38,709 nt of DNA, taken from the NCBI GenBank assembly GCA_021792855.1, contig JAJYTW010000014.1, positions 1 through 38,709 of the forward strand. Direction: 5' to 3'. Each line of letters starts with the position of its first letter. Position 1 is the first letter of the stretch. Below, one piece after another: positions 30,220 to 38,709 of the stretch. The notes beneath the pieces are model-generated. The model was not told the DNA's origin, did not search any database, and saw nothing but the letters and a program-made list of their open reading frames with translations. A program made the position numbers and the translations under genes. The DNA comes from Actinomycetes bacterium. GTDB taxonomy: Bacteria; Actinomycetota; Actinomycetes; Streptosporangiales; Streptosporangiaceae.

Positions 30220-30570
30220 ATGGCGAACCAAGCGGACCCGGGCACCACCATGGGGAGCGCGGCGCCCGACAGCGCGGAAGTGCAGGCAGCGGGCGAGTCC
30301 GCGCCGGCCACCGCCATGCCCGACCAGGCGTACGACGTCGGCGAGCTAACCCCCGGCGCGCTGCTGCCGTCGCAGATGGGCGGCTACGAGGCGTTCCACG
30401 GCAGGAAGATCTCCTGGGTCGCGATCTCGATCGTGATCGTGGGCTTCCTGGTCGGCGGTCTCGCCCTGATCTTCGGCTCGATCTGGTGGCTGTTCTGGAC
30501 CGGTGTCGGCCTCGCCGTGCTCGGCCTGCTGATCGCCGTCGGCAGCAACATCTTCGAGGACTGGTACTAG
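30220..30570 (+). CDS. Small HGxxPAAW-like two-TM membrane protein
   Basis: YEAFHGRKISWVAISIVIVGFLVGGLALIFGSIWWLFWTGVGLAVLGLLIAVGSNIFEDWY; SD gggagg upstream of ATG 30220. Confidence 0.75.
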   Translation: MANQADPGTTMGSAAPDSAEVQAAGESAPATAMPDQAYDVGELTPGALLPSQMGGYEAFHGRKISWVAISIVIVGFLVGGLALIFGSIWWLFWTGVGLAVLGLLIAVGSNIFEDWY

Positions 30571-30634
30571 ACCCCGCCCGGGGCCGCGAGACGGCGGCGC
30601 CCGGGCTGTCCGAGCCCGCGCGTAGTCTCCATCC

Positions 30635-31864
30635 GTGACATCCGCCCGCCAGCCGCCTGCCGAAGCGACACTCAGCACGGATGACGTCCGGCTGATCACC
30701 CTGCGCGCTCAGGGCCTGCTCGGCCCGCGGCCACGCACCGGCGGGGTTGCTGCGCTGCTGCGCAGGCTCGGCGCCGTCCAGCTTGACACGATCAGCGTGC
30801 TGGCCAGGTCCCATGAGCTGGTCCCGTACGCCCGGCTCGGTGCGGTGCCACGGGCCAGCATCGAGCGGGCGTACTGGCACCCGCACCACGCCACGGCCTT
30901 CGAGTACTGGGCGCACGCGGCCTGCGTGCTGCCAATCGAGGAGTGGCCGTACTACGCCTTCCGGCGCCGGGCGTTCACGGCCCGCGGGATGCGCTGGCAC
31001 CGCAGTCACCCGGGCGTCTGCGCGGACGTGCTGGCCAGGCTGCGTGCGCAGGGGCCGCTGACCGCGACACAGCTAGGCGGGGCCAAGAACGGCGGCGCCT
31101 GGTGGGACTGGTCGGACACGAAGATCGCGGTGGAGTGGCTGCTCGATACCGGAGCGGTGATCTGCGCCCGGCGGGTGGGCTGGCGGCGGGTCTACGACCT
31201 GCCCGAACGCGTGCTACCCGACGAGGTGCTGCGCGCCCCCGAGCCGAGCGATGCCGACTGCCTGATCCACCTGGCCGGGGTGACCGCTCGCGCGCTCGGC
31301 GTGGTCACCACGTCCGACCTGACCGACTACCACCGGCTGAGCAACTTCGGGTCCGGTCGGAACGCCGCAGGCCTGACCGCCGACGAGGCCGCGGCCGCGG
31401 CGGGCCTGACGCCGGTGGCGATCGCTGGCCCGGCCGGACGACTCACCCGGGGCTGGGCCGATCCGGCCGCCCTGTCCGGCGGACAGCCCCCCGCCGGACG
31501 GCACCGGGTCACCCTGCTGTCCCCGTTCGACTCGCTGATCTGGGACCGCAAGCGCACCCGCCGGCTGTTCGGCTTCGAGCACAGCCTGGAGGCTTATGTG
31601 CCGCGGGACAGGCGGGTGCACGGCTACTTCGCGATGCCACTGCTGGCCGGCGGCAGGCTGGTCGGGCGAGTGGACCCCGCCCGCGAGGGGACGACCCTGG
31701 TGGCGCGCCAGGTCAGCCTGGATACGCCGCGAGCGACCGAGCCGATGGCACGGGCCCTGACCGCCGCCGCGGCCTGGGTGGGCTGCGACGACGTCCGGCT
31801 TGAGCGGGTCAGCCCGGCAATCGCGGAGCCGCGACTGCGTGCCGCGCTGGCCGCCGTCAGCTGA
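30635..31864 (+). CDS. YcaQ/AlkZ-family (winged-helix) DNA glycosylase-like protein
   Basis: LRRLGAVQLDTISVLARSHELVPYARLGAVPRASIERAYWHPHHATAFEYWAHAACVLPIEEWPYYAFRRR; Q-hydrophobic-D motif QLD. Confidence 0.85.
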   Translation: MTSARQPPAEATLSTDDVRLITLRAQGLLGPRPRTGGVAALLRRLGAVQLDTISVLARSHELVPYARLGAVPRASIERAYWHPHHATAFEYWAHAACVLPIEEWPYYAFRRRAFTARGMRWHRSHPGVCADVLARLRAQGPLTATQLGGAKNGGAWWDWSDTKIAVEWLLDTGAVICARRVGWRRVYDLPERVLPDEVLRAPEPSDADCLIHLAGVTARALGVVTTSDLTDYHRLSNFGSGRNAAGLTADEAAAAAGLTPVAIAGPAGRLTRGWADPAALSGGQPPAGRHRVTLLSPFDSLIWDRKRTRRLFGFEHSLEAYVPRDRRVHGYFAMPLLAGGRLVGRVDPAREGTTLVARQVSLDTPRATEPMARALTAAAAWVGCDDVRLERVSPAIAEPRLRAALAAVS

Positions 31865-32588
31865 GCTCGATCAGCTTCTCCCTCACCGCCACCATCACGG
31901 CCTCCATCCGGGAGTGAATCTGGAGCTTCTCCAGGATGTTCCTGACGTGATTCTTGACCGTGTTGTCGGAGATGAACAGTTCCTTGGCGATGTCCCGGTT
32001 GTTCATCCCGCGCGCGACCAGCTTGAGCACCTGCATCTCCCGGTCGGTCAGCTTCGGCGCGGGTACCTGCTCCGGGCGCGCGTCCTGACCGTCTTCCCGC
32101 TCCCGGTTGGCAAGCACCGCGAACTCGGTCAGCAGCTTGCCGGCCATCGACGGGCTGATCAGGGACTGCCCGCCGTGCACGGCCCGGACCGCCTCGGCCA
32201 CCTCGTCCAGCGGGATGTCCTTGAGCAGGTAGCCGCTCGCCCCGGCCCGGATGGCCTCGAACAGGTCCTCCTCCTCATCGCTCATGGTCAGGATCACGAT
32301 CTTGGCGCTCGGCGCGATCTCCTTGATCTGCCTGCATGCCTGGATCCCGCTGCTGCGCGGCATCCGGACGTCCATCAGCACCACGTCGGGTAGCTGCTCG
32401 CCGGCCTTCTGGACGGCCTCGGCGCCGTCACTGGCCTGCCCGACGACCTCGATGTCGGGCTCGGTGACCAGGACGATCTCCAGTCCCCGCCGGAAGAGCG
32501 CGTGATCGTCGACGATCAGCGTGCGGATCGGCTCGGGACCGCGCCCGTCCGCCGCCATGCTCTCGTCCGCCTGCGCGCTCGCTGCCAT
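31857..32588 (-). CDS. Orphan NarL/LuxR-family response regulator
   Basis: IRTLIVDDHALFRRGLEIVLV, VVLMDVRMPRSSG receiver; LTDREMQVLKLVARGMNNRDIAKELFISDNTVKNHVRNILEKLQIHSR HTH. No kinase adjacent. Confidence 0.93.
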   Translation of the reverse strand: MAASAQADESMAADGRGPEPIRTLIVDDHALFRRGLEIVLVTEPDIEVVGQASDGAEAVQKAGEQLPDVVLMDVRMPRSSGIQACRQIKEIAPSAKIVILTMSDEEEDLFEAIRAGASGYLLKDIPLDEVAEAVRAVHGGQSLISPSMAGKLLTEFAVLANREREDGQDARPEQVPAPKLTDREMQVLKLVARGMNNRDIAKELFISDNTVKNHVRNILEKLQIHSRMEAVMVAVREKLIELS

Positions 32589-32618
32589 GTTGCGCCTCTC
32601 CGTGCCGTTGCACCGCCG

Positions 32619-32652
32619 GTGGCGTGGTGCGGCGCGCGCCGCACCACGCCAC
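32619..32652. promoter_or_regulatory. Perfect 34-bp palindrome between hpf and response regulator gene
   Basis: gtggcgtggtgcggcgc|gcgccgcaccacgccac, every position self-complementary from 32619 to 32652. Confidence 0.8.
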
Positions 32653-32680
32653 GGTGGCTGCTGGTTGCCTCGCCGCTCGC

Positions 32681-33457
32681 TCAGCGGGCCCGCGACATCG
32701 CCGCCTCGTCGGTCCGGGCGCGGTCGCCCGCCGCATTATCCACGAGCCGGATCACCCCGTACTGGTAGCCGCGCCGCCGGTAGACGACGCTTGGCACGTC
32801 CTCGTCGATGTCGTGGAACAGATAGAAGTCGTGGCCGACAAGCTCCATCTCGAGCAGTGCCTGGTCGATCGTGATCGGCCCGGCGCGATGGAACTTCTGC
32901 CGGACCACCAGGGGCCCGTCACCCTCCATCGCGATCGGCACGACACTATCCGAGCCGTCACCCAGGTCGGAATCCGGCGCGTGCCCGTTCGCCAGGGCGC
33001 CGGCGCCCACGGCACTGTCCGTCCGGGCTCGCGGCACCCTGGCCAGGGAGACGTCCGCGCCGGGCCCGGCGCCGTCACCGCCGGGTGGCTCGGGCTCGGG
33101 CAGCGCCGGCTCGGGCAGCGCCGGCCCGACTAGTTCTGACACCCGACTGCCGTGGTGGTTCTTCCTGCGCTCCAGCGCGCGCCGCAGCCGGGAATCCAGC
33201 TTGGCCAGCGCCAGGTCGAGCGCGGCGAACCGGTCCTCGGCGGCCGCCTCGGCCCGGATGGCCGGGCCGCGCGACCTGACGGTGAGCTCGACCCGCTCCT
33301 TCTGGCTCGCCAGCCGGGGGTTGCGCTCGACAGACACCTCCACATCGATCCGGATCGCCTTCTGATCGAGCTTGGTCAGCCTGATCAGCTTGGCCGTTGC
33401 CTGCTCGCGGAACTTGACGGGGATGTCCGTCTGGCGGCCTTTAAAGGTGATATCCAT
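32681..33457 (-). CDS. hpf: Long-form ribosome hibernation promoting factor
   Basis: MDITFKGRQTDIPVKFREQATAKLIRLTKLDQKAIRIDVEVSVERNPRLASQKERVELTVRSRGPAIRAEAAAEDRFAALDLALAKLDSRLRR...; C-terminal dimerisation domain IDQALLEMELVGHDFYLFHDIDEDVPSVVYRRRGYQYGVIRL. Confidence 0.95.
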   Translation of the reverse strand: MDITFKGRQTDIPVKFREQATAKLIRLTKLDQKAIRIDVEVSVERNPRLASQKERVELTVRSRGPAIRAEAAAEDRFAALDLALAKLDSRLRRALERRKNHHGSRVSELVGPALPEPALPEPEPPGGDGAGPGADVSLARVPRARTDSAVGAGALANGHAPDSDLGDGSDSVVPIAMEGDGPLVVRQKFHRAGPITIDQALLEMELVGHDFYLFHDIDEDVPSVVYRRRGYQYGVIRLVDNAAGDRARTDEAAMSRAR

Positions 33458-33702
33458 GGCCCGAGCCCCCTCCCATGCGGTGTGGAAGCGGCACCCGCCC
33501 GGCCGACCTGGTTTTCGACCCCACATCCGCCTGCTGAGGGTTTCGCGGCTGCTTGTGCCACTACTGCCCTTCTCCCCGGCGTGACGGCATCTGGCCGCCA
33601 GCGGAGGCAGGACTTACTTCTAAGCCGCACCGTGATCGGACGACGATAAGTCGCCTTACGTGGACCGTTTCGCCTGCGGCTGGCATCGGCTAGCCAGGGC
33701 CG

Positions 33703-33722
33703 CCGTCCCCCGGCGGGGACGG
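33703..33722. terminator. 8-bp GC-rich hairpin downstream of lpqB
   Basis: ccgtcccc (33703-33710) cggc ggggacgg (33715-33722), perfect stem; no U tract. Confidence 0.45.
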
Positions 33723-33862
33723 TTCGCCCAGCGCAACCACGGACCCGGGCGGGTGCCATGCAACCGACGGTAGCCCAGCTTGCGCCATGTGTCAGGACCG
33801 GGGGACCCCCGAATTGCCCGGCCGCCCGGCGCCCGCCCGGACGTGAGCCGGGCCGGACCTCG

Positions 33863-35782
33863 CTAGCCAGGGAAGACCGCGGTGCTGCCGCTGCCGAGCG
33901 GCTGCCACGGGCTGTCCAGTCCGTTCGTGAAGTAGATGTCCTGCCCCACGAGTGATCCGGGAATGCCCGTCGAGCCGACCGCAAGCTCGGTTCCCGCCGC
34001 GGTGACCGACACCGCACCGCGCGGCGTGGACACCTGGTGCGACGGCCCGCCGTTCAGCGGGACCTCGTACAACTGCGGCTGCGCGTCACCGGACAGCGGC
34101 TGGAACAGCACCAGCAGGTGGTCCGCATCCCACCAGGTCAGCGAGATCGGCCGGGCGCCGGTGATGCTCGAACCGACGGTGACCATCTGGCTGCTCTGGG
34201 CCAGATAGACCGGCGAGGACTTCGGCCCGTGGCTGATCGCCGCCATGATCACGCGGGAGCCCCTCTTGGTCTGGACGATCATCGCGACCCGGACGCCGTC
34301 CGGCGCGACCTGGAGCGAGCTCAGCGTGTCGCTGGCGCCGCCGGTGAGGGCCGGGTTGATCACGGTCGTGATCTGTGGGCTGACCAGGCCGGTCGCCGCG
34401 CTGAACGGCAGCAGGTAGACCTGTGGCCCGGCCGCGATCCACAGGTCTCCTGACCGGTCCCAGCTCAGCGACGTGCAGGCCGCCGGAAGCGCCTGCACGA
34501 GCGGCTTCGCCGCCCGGGTCATCCAGGTAACGTAGACGTTCTTGCCGCGGCAGCCTGCCAGCACCGGCGGCCGACTGCTCACCGGCGACACCGCGATCGC
34601 GCTGAACGGCCCCCGGCCCAGACCCGCCGGAAGCTGCGCCGGGGCCGGCGCGGCCCCGGCCGTGCGCACGCGGACCTGCGGGCCGAGGTACGGCGCCGTG
34701 ATCGCCTGGAGGTACAGGTTCGGCGGAGCAGCCGGCCGAGCACTCGCCGGCGCAGTGCCCGGCACCCAGGAAGCGAAGTCGCGGCGCAGTCCTGGCAGCA
34801 CCTTGTGGTCCTGCCTGAGCACCACGGCATGGTGGTCGATCTGCAGCACGACCGATCTGATCTGAGTCGCGTTCTGGGCGGAATACGGCGAATAGGTGAG
34901 CGACCAGATGATCTGCGCGGCCATCTGCTCGCGCTGCAGCGACCCCGTCCTGACCGCGGCGCCGCCGAGGTCGACTACCGCCCGGGGGCCGCTTACCTGC
35001 ACTCCGAGTAGCCGGGTACCCCTCGGGAACGCGGTCGACGCGGCCCCGCCCAGCCAGCCGGCCGGCGGCCGAAGCAGGTCCATGACCAGTTGCCGGGCGC
35101 CGGCCTCCGGGGCGGTGTTCTGGATGAAGACCGGATCAGGGACGAGCGTCGTCGCGATCTGGCTCGCCACCGTGCTGGTGCCGTTCTGCGGAAAGTAGTA
35201 CAGGTTCCGCGGCTGGTAGCTGCTGCTGAAGTCGGGAAGCTCGATCAGCAGCAGGGAGGGGGCCGGCTTGCCCGCGACGCTGATCCCGTCGATCCGAAGC
35301 TGCCCGCCGACCCTGATCAGCGTGAAGCTGAACGTCTGCGGGCCCGAGGAGACCACGATGTTCCCGGCCGTCAGCGTCTCCACGTGCTTGCTGGTGACCC
35401 GGACGTAGGTCTTCACCTGGGGCTTGGTCTGACCGGGTTCGGTGAACGGCACGGTCGGCGGCACATAGTAGGTCGGCGTGTCGGCCAGGATCGTCGGGCG
35501 CCCGGGGTTCCAGTGGAACCTCGGCGCCAGATACTGCCGCGCGATCGCGCGCGAGGTGCCGCTCGCCGCCAGGAACCCCTCGACGATCTCGTTGGGCAGC
35601 CAGTCCGAACCGGGCGGCACCGGGATCACCTGCTCGCCCTGCTGGGCCGAGCCGTTCTCCCCGTGCAGCCACGCCGACGGGACCGGACCGCTGGTCGGCA
35701 GCGATACGCAGCCGGTAACCACGAGGGACAGGACCACCGCGCCGACCACGGCCCGCAGCACGGACCGGTGACCGCCGGTCAT
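33863..35782 (-). CDS. lpqB: Lipoprotein LpqB (GerMN domain / beta-propeller)
   Basis: Lipobox VVGAVVLSLVVTGCVSLPTSGPVP; located between mtrB and hpf; start overlaps mtrB stop (ATGA). Confidence 0.95.
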   Translation of the reverse strand: MTGGHRSVLRAVVGAVVLSLVVTGCVSLPTSGPVPSAWLHGENGSAQQGEQVIPVPPGSDWLPNEIVEGFLAASGTSRAIARQYLAPRFHWNPGRPTILADTPTYYVPPTVPFTEPGQTKPQVKTYVRVTSKHVETLTAGNIVVSSGPQTFSFTLIRVGGQLRIDGISVAGKPAPSLLLIELPDFSSSYQPRNLYYFPQNGTSTVASQIATTLVPDPVFIQNTAPEAGARQLVMDLLRPPAGWLGGAASTAFPRGTRLLGVQVSGPRAVVDLGGAAVRTGSLQREQMAAQIIWSLTYSPYSAQNATQIRSVVLQIDHHAVVLRQDHKVLPGLRRDFASWVPGTAPASARPAAPPNLYLQAITAPYLGPQVRVRTAGAAPAPAQLPAGLGRGPFSAIAVSPVSSRPPVLAGCRGKNVYVTWMTRAAKPLVQALPAACTSLSWDRSGDLWIAAGPQVYLLPFSAATGLVSPQITTVINPALTGGASDTLSSLQVAPDGVRVAMIVQTKRGSRVIMAAISHGPKSSPVYLAQSSQMVTVGSSITGARPISLTWWDADHLLVLFQPLSGDAQPQLYEVPLNGGPSHQVSTPRGAVSVTAAGTELAVGSTGIPGSLVGQDIYFTNGLDSPWQPLGSGSTAVFPG

Positions 35783-37548
35783 GACGGCTCCGTCCCGGAC
35801 GGGCGGGGCGCGGCGCTGGCCGGGCTGCCAGCGTCGGCCAGTCGCGGCGGCGCGACGTCATGCAGGTCAGCGGGGTCCGGGGCGAGCGGCAGCGGCGAGC
35901 CAGCCAGTTCGGCGCCGACGGCGCGCGGCAGGGTCAGCCGGAACACCGAGCCGTGGCCGGGCTCGCCCCACGCCTCCAGCCAGCCGCCGTGCAGCCTGGC
36001 ATCCTCCAGCGCGATGGACAGGCCGAGTCCGGTGCCGCCGGTGGTTCTGGCGCGGGCCGGATCGGCGCGCCAGAACCGGTCGAAGACAAGCGTCTCCTCG
36101 CCGGGCGCGAGTCCGACGCCATAGTCCCGGACGGCGACCGCGACGGCATCCCGGTCGGCTGCCGCGGTCACCACCACGTCCCGTCCCTCCCCGTGCTCGA
36201 CGGCGTTGACCAGCAGGTTGCGCAGAATCCGCTCGACCCGCCGGCGGTCCACCTCGGCCACGCACGGCTCGGCCGGCAGCCGGAACTCGATCCGCGAACC
36301 GCGCCGCTCGGCTAGCTGCTGGGCCACGTCGGCCGAATTCCTGACCAGGTCGCAGACGTCTACCAGGTCGGCGTCGAGGGTCGCCGCGTTGGCGTCGTAT
36401 CGGCTGATCTCCAGCAGGTCGGCGAGCAGCGACTCGAACCGGCCAAGCTGGCTCTGTAGCAACTCGGCGGACCGCGACGCCGATGCCTGCATCTGCTCCC
36501 GGGACTCGAAGAGCAGGTCGGCGGCCATCCGGATGGTGGTCAGCGGGGTCCGGAGCTCGTGCGAGACGTCCGAGACGAATTGCCGCTGAACCTGGGACAG
36601 GTCCTCTAGCTCGCGCATCTTGTCCTGCAGGCTGGACGCCATCTCGTTGAACGAGGTGGCCAGCGCCCCGATCTCGTCGCTGCCGCGGACCTCGAGCCGC
36701 TCGTCTAGCTCGCCGGTCGACAGCCGACGCGCGCCCTGGGCCGCGCGGGCGACCGGAAGCACCACCCAGCGGGTGACCATCCAGGCGATGCCGGCCAGCA
36801 GGAACACCAGCGCGACGCCGACCAGGGCCATCGTCTGCAGCACCGTGGACAGTTCCTGCTGAAGCTGGGTCAGCGGGAAGAAGTAGTAGAGCTGGTAGCC
36901 GCTGCCGAACGAGGCGGCGTAGAGCAGGCCGGGGATCGGCGGGCTGCCTGGCGCCGGGTACGGCAGGTCCGCGTAGCTGAACTTCTGCACGCCCCGGAGC
37001 GCCGCGGTCTGCCTGATCAGCCCGGCCGGCAACTCAGGCAGGTTGACGTCGACGGCGCTGACGTATGCGTGCGGGCCGGCCAGGCTCTTCGGTAGCGCCA
37101 CCGCGACCCCGTAGTTCACTCCGGAACTCTGCGATCCCGCGGTGAGCACGTTGACGACGTCACTCATCACCGTCCTGGCCGACGAGTACGGGGAGATGAA
37201 GACCAGATTCTGCGACTCGGCCAGGGTCAGGCCGTCAGTGGCCTGCGCGTAATCCAGCGCGGCCGCGTGCCGCAGCAGGTTCGCCTGGAACTGCTGCATC
37301 AGGAAGAAGCCGAGCAGCGAGACCACGACCGCGGACACCACCAGGGTGGTGCTCACCACGCGTAGCTGAAGCGAACTGTCCCACCGTCGGCGCAGCGTCC
37401 TGGCCAGCGCGGACACCCGGGTGCCCGCGTCGGTGGCCGCCCGGGACAGCGCGCTGATCGGCCGCGGCAGGACGCCAGGGAAAGCCGCGTAACGCCGCGG
37501 CCCGGCAGACTCGCCTGGCGGGTCCCCGGCCACCGGTACTCCGCTCAT
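35779..37548 (-). CDS. mtrB: Sensor histidine kinase MtrB
   Basis: HAMP region, QRQFVSDVSHELRTPLTTIRMAADLLFESREQM, NLLVNAVEHGEGRD, GGTGLGLSIALEDARLHGG. ATG 37548 preferred (SD ggagagg) over track TTG 37650. Confidence 0.93.
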   Translation of the reverse strand: MSGVPVAGDPPGESAGPRRYAAFPGVLPRPISALSRAATDAGTRVSALARTLRRRWDSSLQLRVVSTTLVVSAVVVSLLGFFLMQQFQANLLRHAAALDYAQATDGLTLAESQNLVFISPYSSARTVMSDVVNVLTAGSQSSGVNYGVAVALPKSLAGPHAYVSAVDVNLPELPAGLIRQTAALRGVQKFSYADLPYPAPGSPPIPGLLYAASFGSGYQLYYFFPLTQLQQELSTVLQTMALVGVALVFLLAGIAWMVTRWVVLPVARAAQGARRLSTGELDERLEVRGSDEIGALATSFNEMASSLQDKMRELEDLSQVQRQFVSDVSHELRTPLTTIRMAADLLFESREQMQASASRSAELLQSQLGRFESLLADLLEISRYDANAATLDADLVDVCDLVRNSADVAQQLAERRGSRIEFRLPAEPCVAEVDRRRVERILRNLLVNAVEHGEGRDVVVTAAADRDAVAVAVRDYGVGLAPGEETLVFDRFWRADPARARTTGGTGLGLSIALEDARLHGGWLEAWGEPGHGSVFRLTLPRAVGAELAGSPLPLAPDPADLHDVAPPRLADAGSPASAAPRPSGTEPS

Positions 37549-37651
37549 GTCCCTCTCCGCAGCCTGGCCGGCCGGCGCAGCCTGGCTGGTCGGCCCGGTC
37601 GCTGCTCTCCGGCCGGCCGGGCCGGCCTTGACGCGGACCGGCCCCGGCAAC

Positions 37652-38338
37652 TCAGCCCGGCCCCGCCTTGTAGCCGACCCCGCGGACCGTCACCACGATC
37701 TCGGGACGCTCGGGGTCGCGCTCGATCTTCGCCCGCAGTCGCTGGACGTGCACGTTGACCAGGCGGGTATCCGCGGCGTGCCGGTAACCCCAGACCTGCT
37801 CAAGCAGAACCTCCCTGGTGAATACCTGCCTGGGCTTGCGGGCCAGGGCGACCAGCAGATCGAACTCCAGCGGGGTCAGGTTGATCGGCTGCCCGGCGCG
37901 CTTGACCGAATGCCCGGCGACGTCGATGCTCACGTCCCCGATGGCCAGCATCTCCGGCGCCGGGTCCTCGGTCCGGCGCAGCCGCGCGCGAACCCGGGCG
38001 ATCAGCACCTTGGCCTGGAACGGCTTGACGATGTAGTCGTCGGCGCCGGACTCCAGGCCGAGCACGACATCGACGGTGTCGCTCTTGGCGGTCAGCATCA
38101 CGATCGGCACGCCGGACTCGGCCCGGATCTGGCGGCACACGTCGATGCCGTCCATGCCGGGCAGCATCAGGTCGAGCAGGATCAGATCGGGCCTCACCTC
38201 GCGGAAGGCCTCCAGCGCCTTGTCGCCATCGGCGACGAACGTCGGCTCGAACCCCTCACCGCGCAAGACAATCCCGAGCATCTCAGCGAGGGCGGCGTCG
38301 TCATCGACGACGAGCACGCGACCTTTCATGTTCCCCAT
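37652..38338 (-). CDS. mtrA: Response regulator MtrA
   Basis: MKGRVLVVDDDAALAEMLGIVLRGEGFEPTFVADGDKALEAFREVRPDLILLDLMLPGMDGIDVCRQIRAESGVPIVMLTAKSDTVDVVLGLESGADDYIVKPF; OmpR-type wHTH. Start could be ATG 38329. Confidence 0.96.
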   Translation of the reverse strand: MGNMKGRVLVVDDDAALAEMLGIVLRGEGFEPTFVADGDKALEAFREVRPDLILLDLMLPGMDGIDVCRQIRAESGVPIVMLTAKSDTVDVVLGLESGADDYIVKPFQAKVLIARVRARLRRTEDPAPEMLAIGDVSIDVAGHSVKRAGQPINLTPLEFDLLVALARKPRQVFTREVLLEQVWGYRHAADTRLVNVHVQRLRAKIERDPERPEIVVTVRGVGYKAGPG

Positions 38339-38353
38339 CGTTCCACGATTGCG

Positions 38354-38709
38354 TCAGCGCGGAAGCCGGCCTGCACCGTGCTCTGCGCCCAGAACACGGA
38401 GATTACCTGCTGTGACCGGCTGGATGATGCCTCGTTCGGTGACTATCGCGGTAACCAGCTCGGGCGGCGTGACATCAAAGGCCGGGTTGTACGCGGCCGT
38501 GCCGACCGGCGTGATCGGCTGGCCGGCCAGTTGCGTCACCTCGTCCGCGGGCCGCTGCTCGATGTCGATCTGACTGCCGCCGGGAGTGCGCAGGTCGACG
38601 GTCGACACCGGGGCGACGACCACGAAAGGCACCTCGTGGTGCCTGGCCAGCACGGCGAGCGAGTAGGTGCCGACCTTGTTCGCCACGCTCCCGTCGGCGG
38701 CGATCCGGT
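38354..38709 (-). CDS. mtnA: S-methyl-5-thioribose-1-phosphate isomerase, 5' part cut by right window edge
   Basis: Reads [57 protein letters not shown]...[29 protein letters not shown]-terminal MtnA signature; open to the window end. Confidence 0.9.
   Translation of the reverse strand, partial: RIAADGSVANKVGTYSLAVLARHHEVPFVVVAPVSTVDLRTPGGSQIDIEQRPADEVTQLAGQPITPVGTAAYNPAFDVTPPELVTAIVTERGIIQPVTAGNLRVLGAEHGAGRLPR

Noticed and set aside
33385-34017. 210-aa minus-strand ORF between hpf and lpqB, considered as a comF remnant
   Set aside because: No phosphoribosyltransferase motif, Arg/Ser-rich, overlaps both hpf and lpqB ends out of frame.
37549-37650. TTG start for mtrB at 37650
   Set aside because: ATG 37548 has a strong SD (ggagagg); the TTG extension is low-complexity. 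Not fully excluded.

Overview
High-GC actinobacterial chromosomal window (Streptosporangiales-like by gene content), gene-dense, with no tRNA, rRNA, CRISPR array or transposon recognised. Left part: XRE-type regulator running off the left edge, divergent GHKL (anti-sigma-like) ATPase with a collagen-like tail, DinB/DUF664 protein, YdjM-like membrane hydrolase, an MhuD-like heme-degrading monooxygenase with a His-rich insertion, kbl-tdh, a PEBP protein, threonine aldolase, NudC-type NUDIX, tandem membrane esterase paralogs, and a YVTN beta-propeller protein. Middle: M20 dipeptidase, PaaI thioesterase, and a minus-strand repair/protease gene set (TM protein, mycosin-like subtilase, alkyltransferase-like protein, AdnA, AdnB) downstream of moeZ. 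Right part: the conserved actinobacterial block Rv3235-like, secA, small TM protein, YcaQ/AlkZ-like glycosylase, LuxR response regulator, hpf, lpqB, mtrB, mtrA, mtnA (truncated by the right edge). Most genes are ordinary core functions. The best second-look items are a PafBC/RecA-NDp-like promoter at adnA with a near-leaderless start, the translationally coupled mycosin/ATL set feeding into adnAB, a perfect 34-bp palindrome between hpf and the response regulator, the His-rich loop in the MhuD homolog, and a degenerate esterase paralog. I did not find strong evidence for a wholly new system; the closest candidate is the membrane protease-ATL-AdnAB locus. All identifications are from reading the translations; no database search was run.
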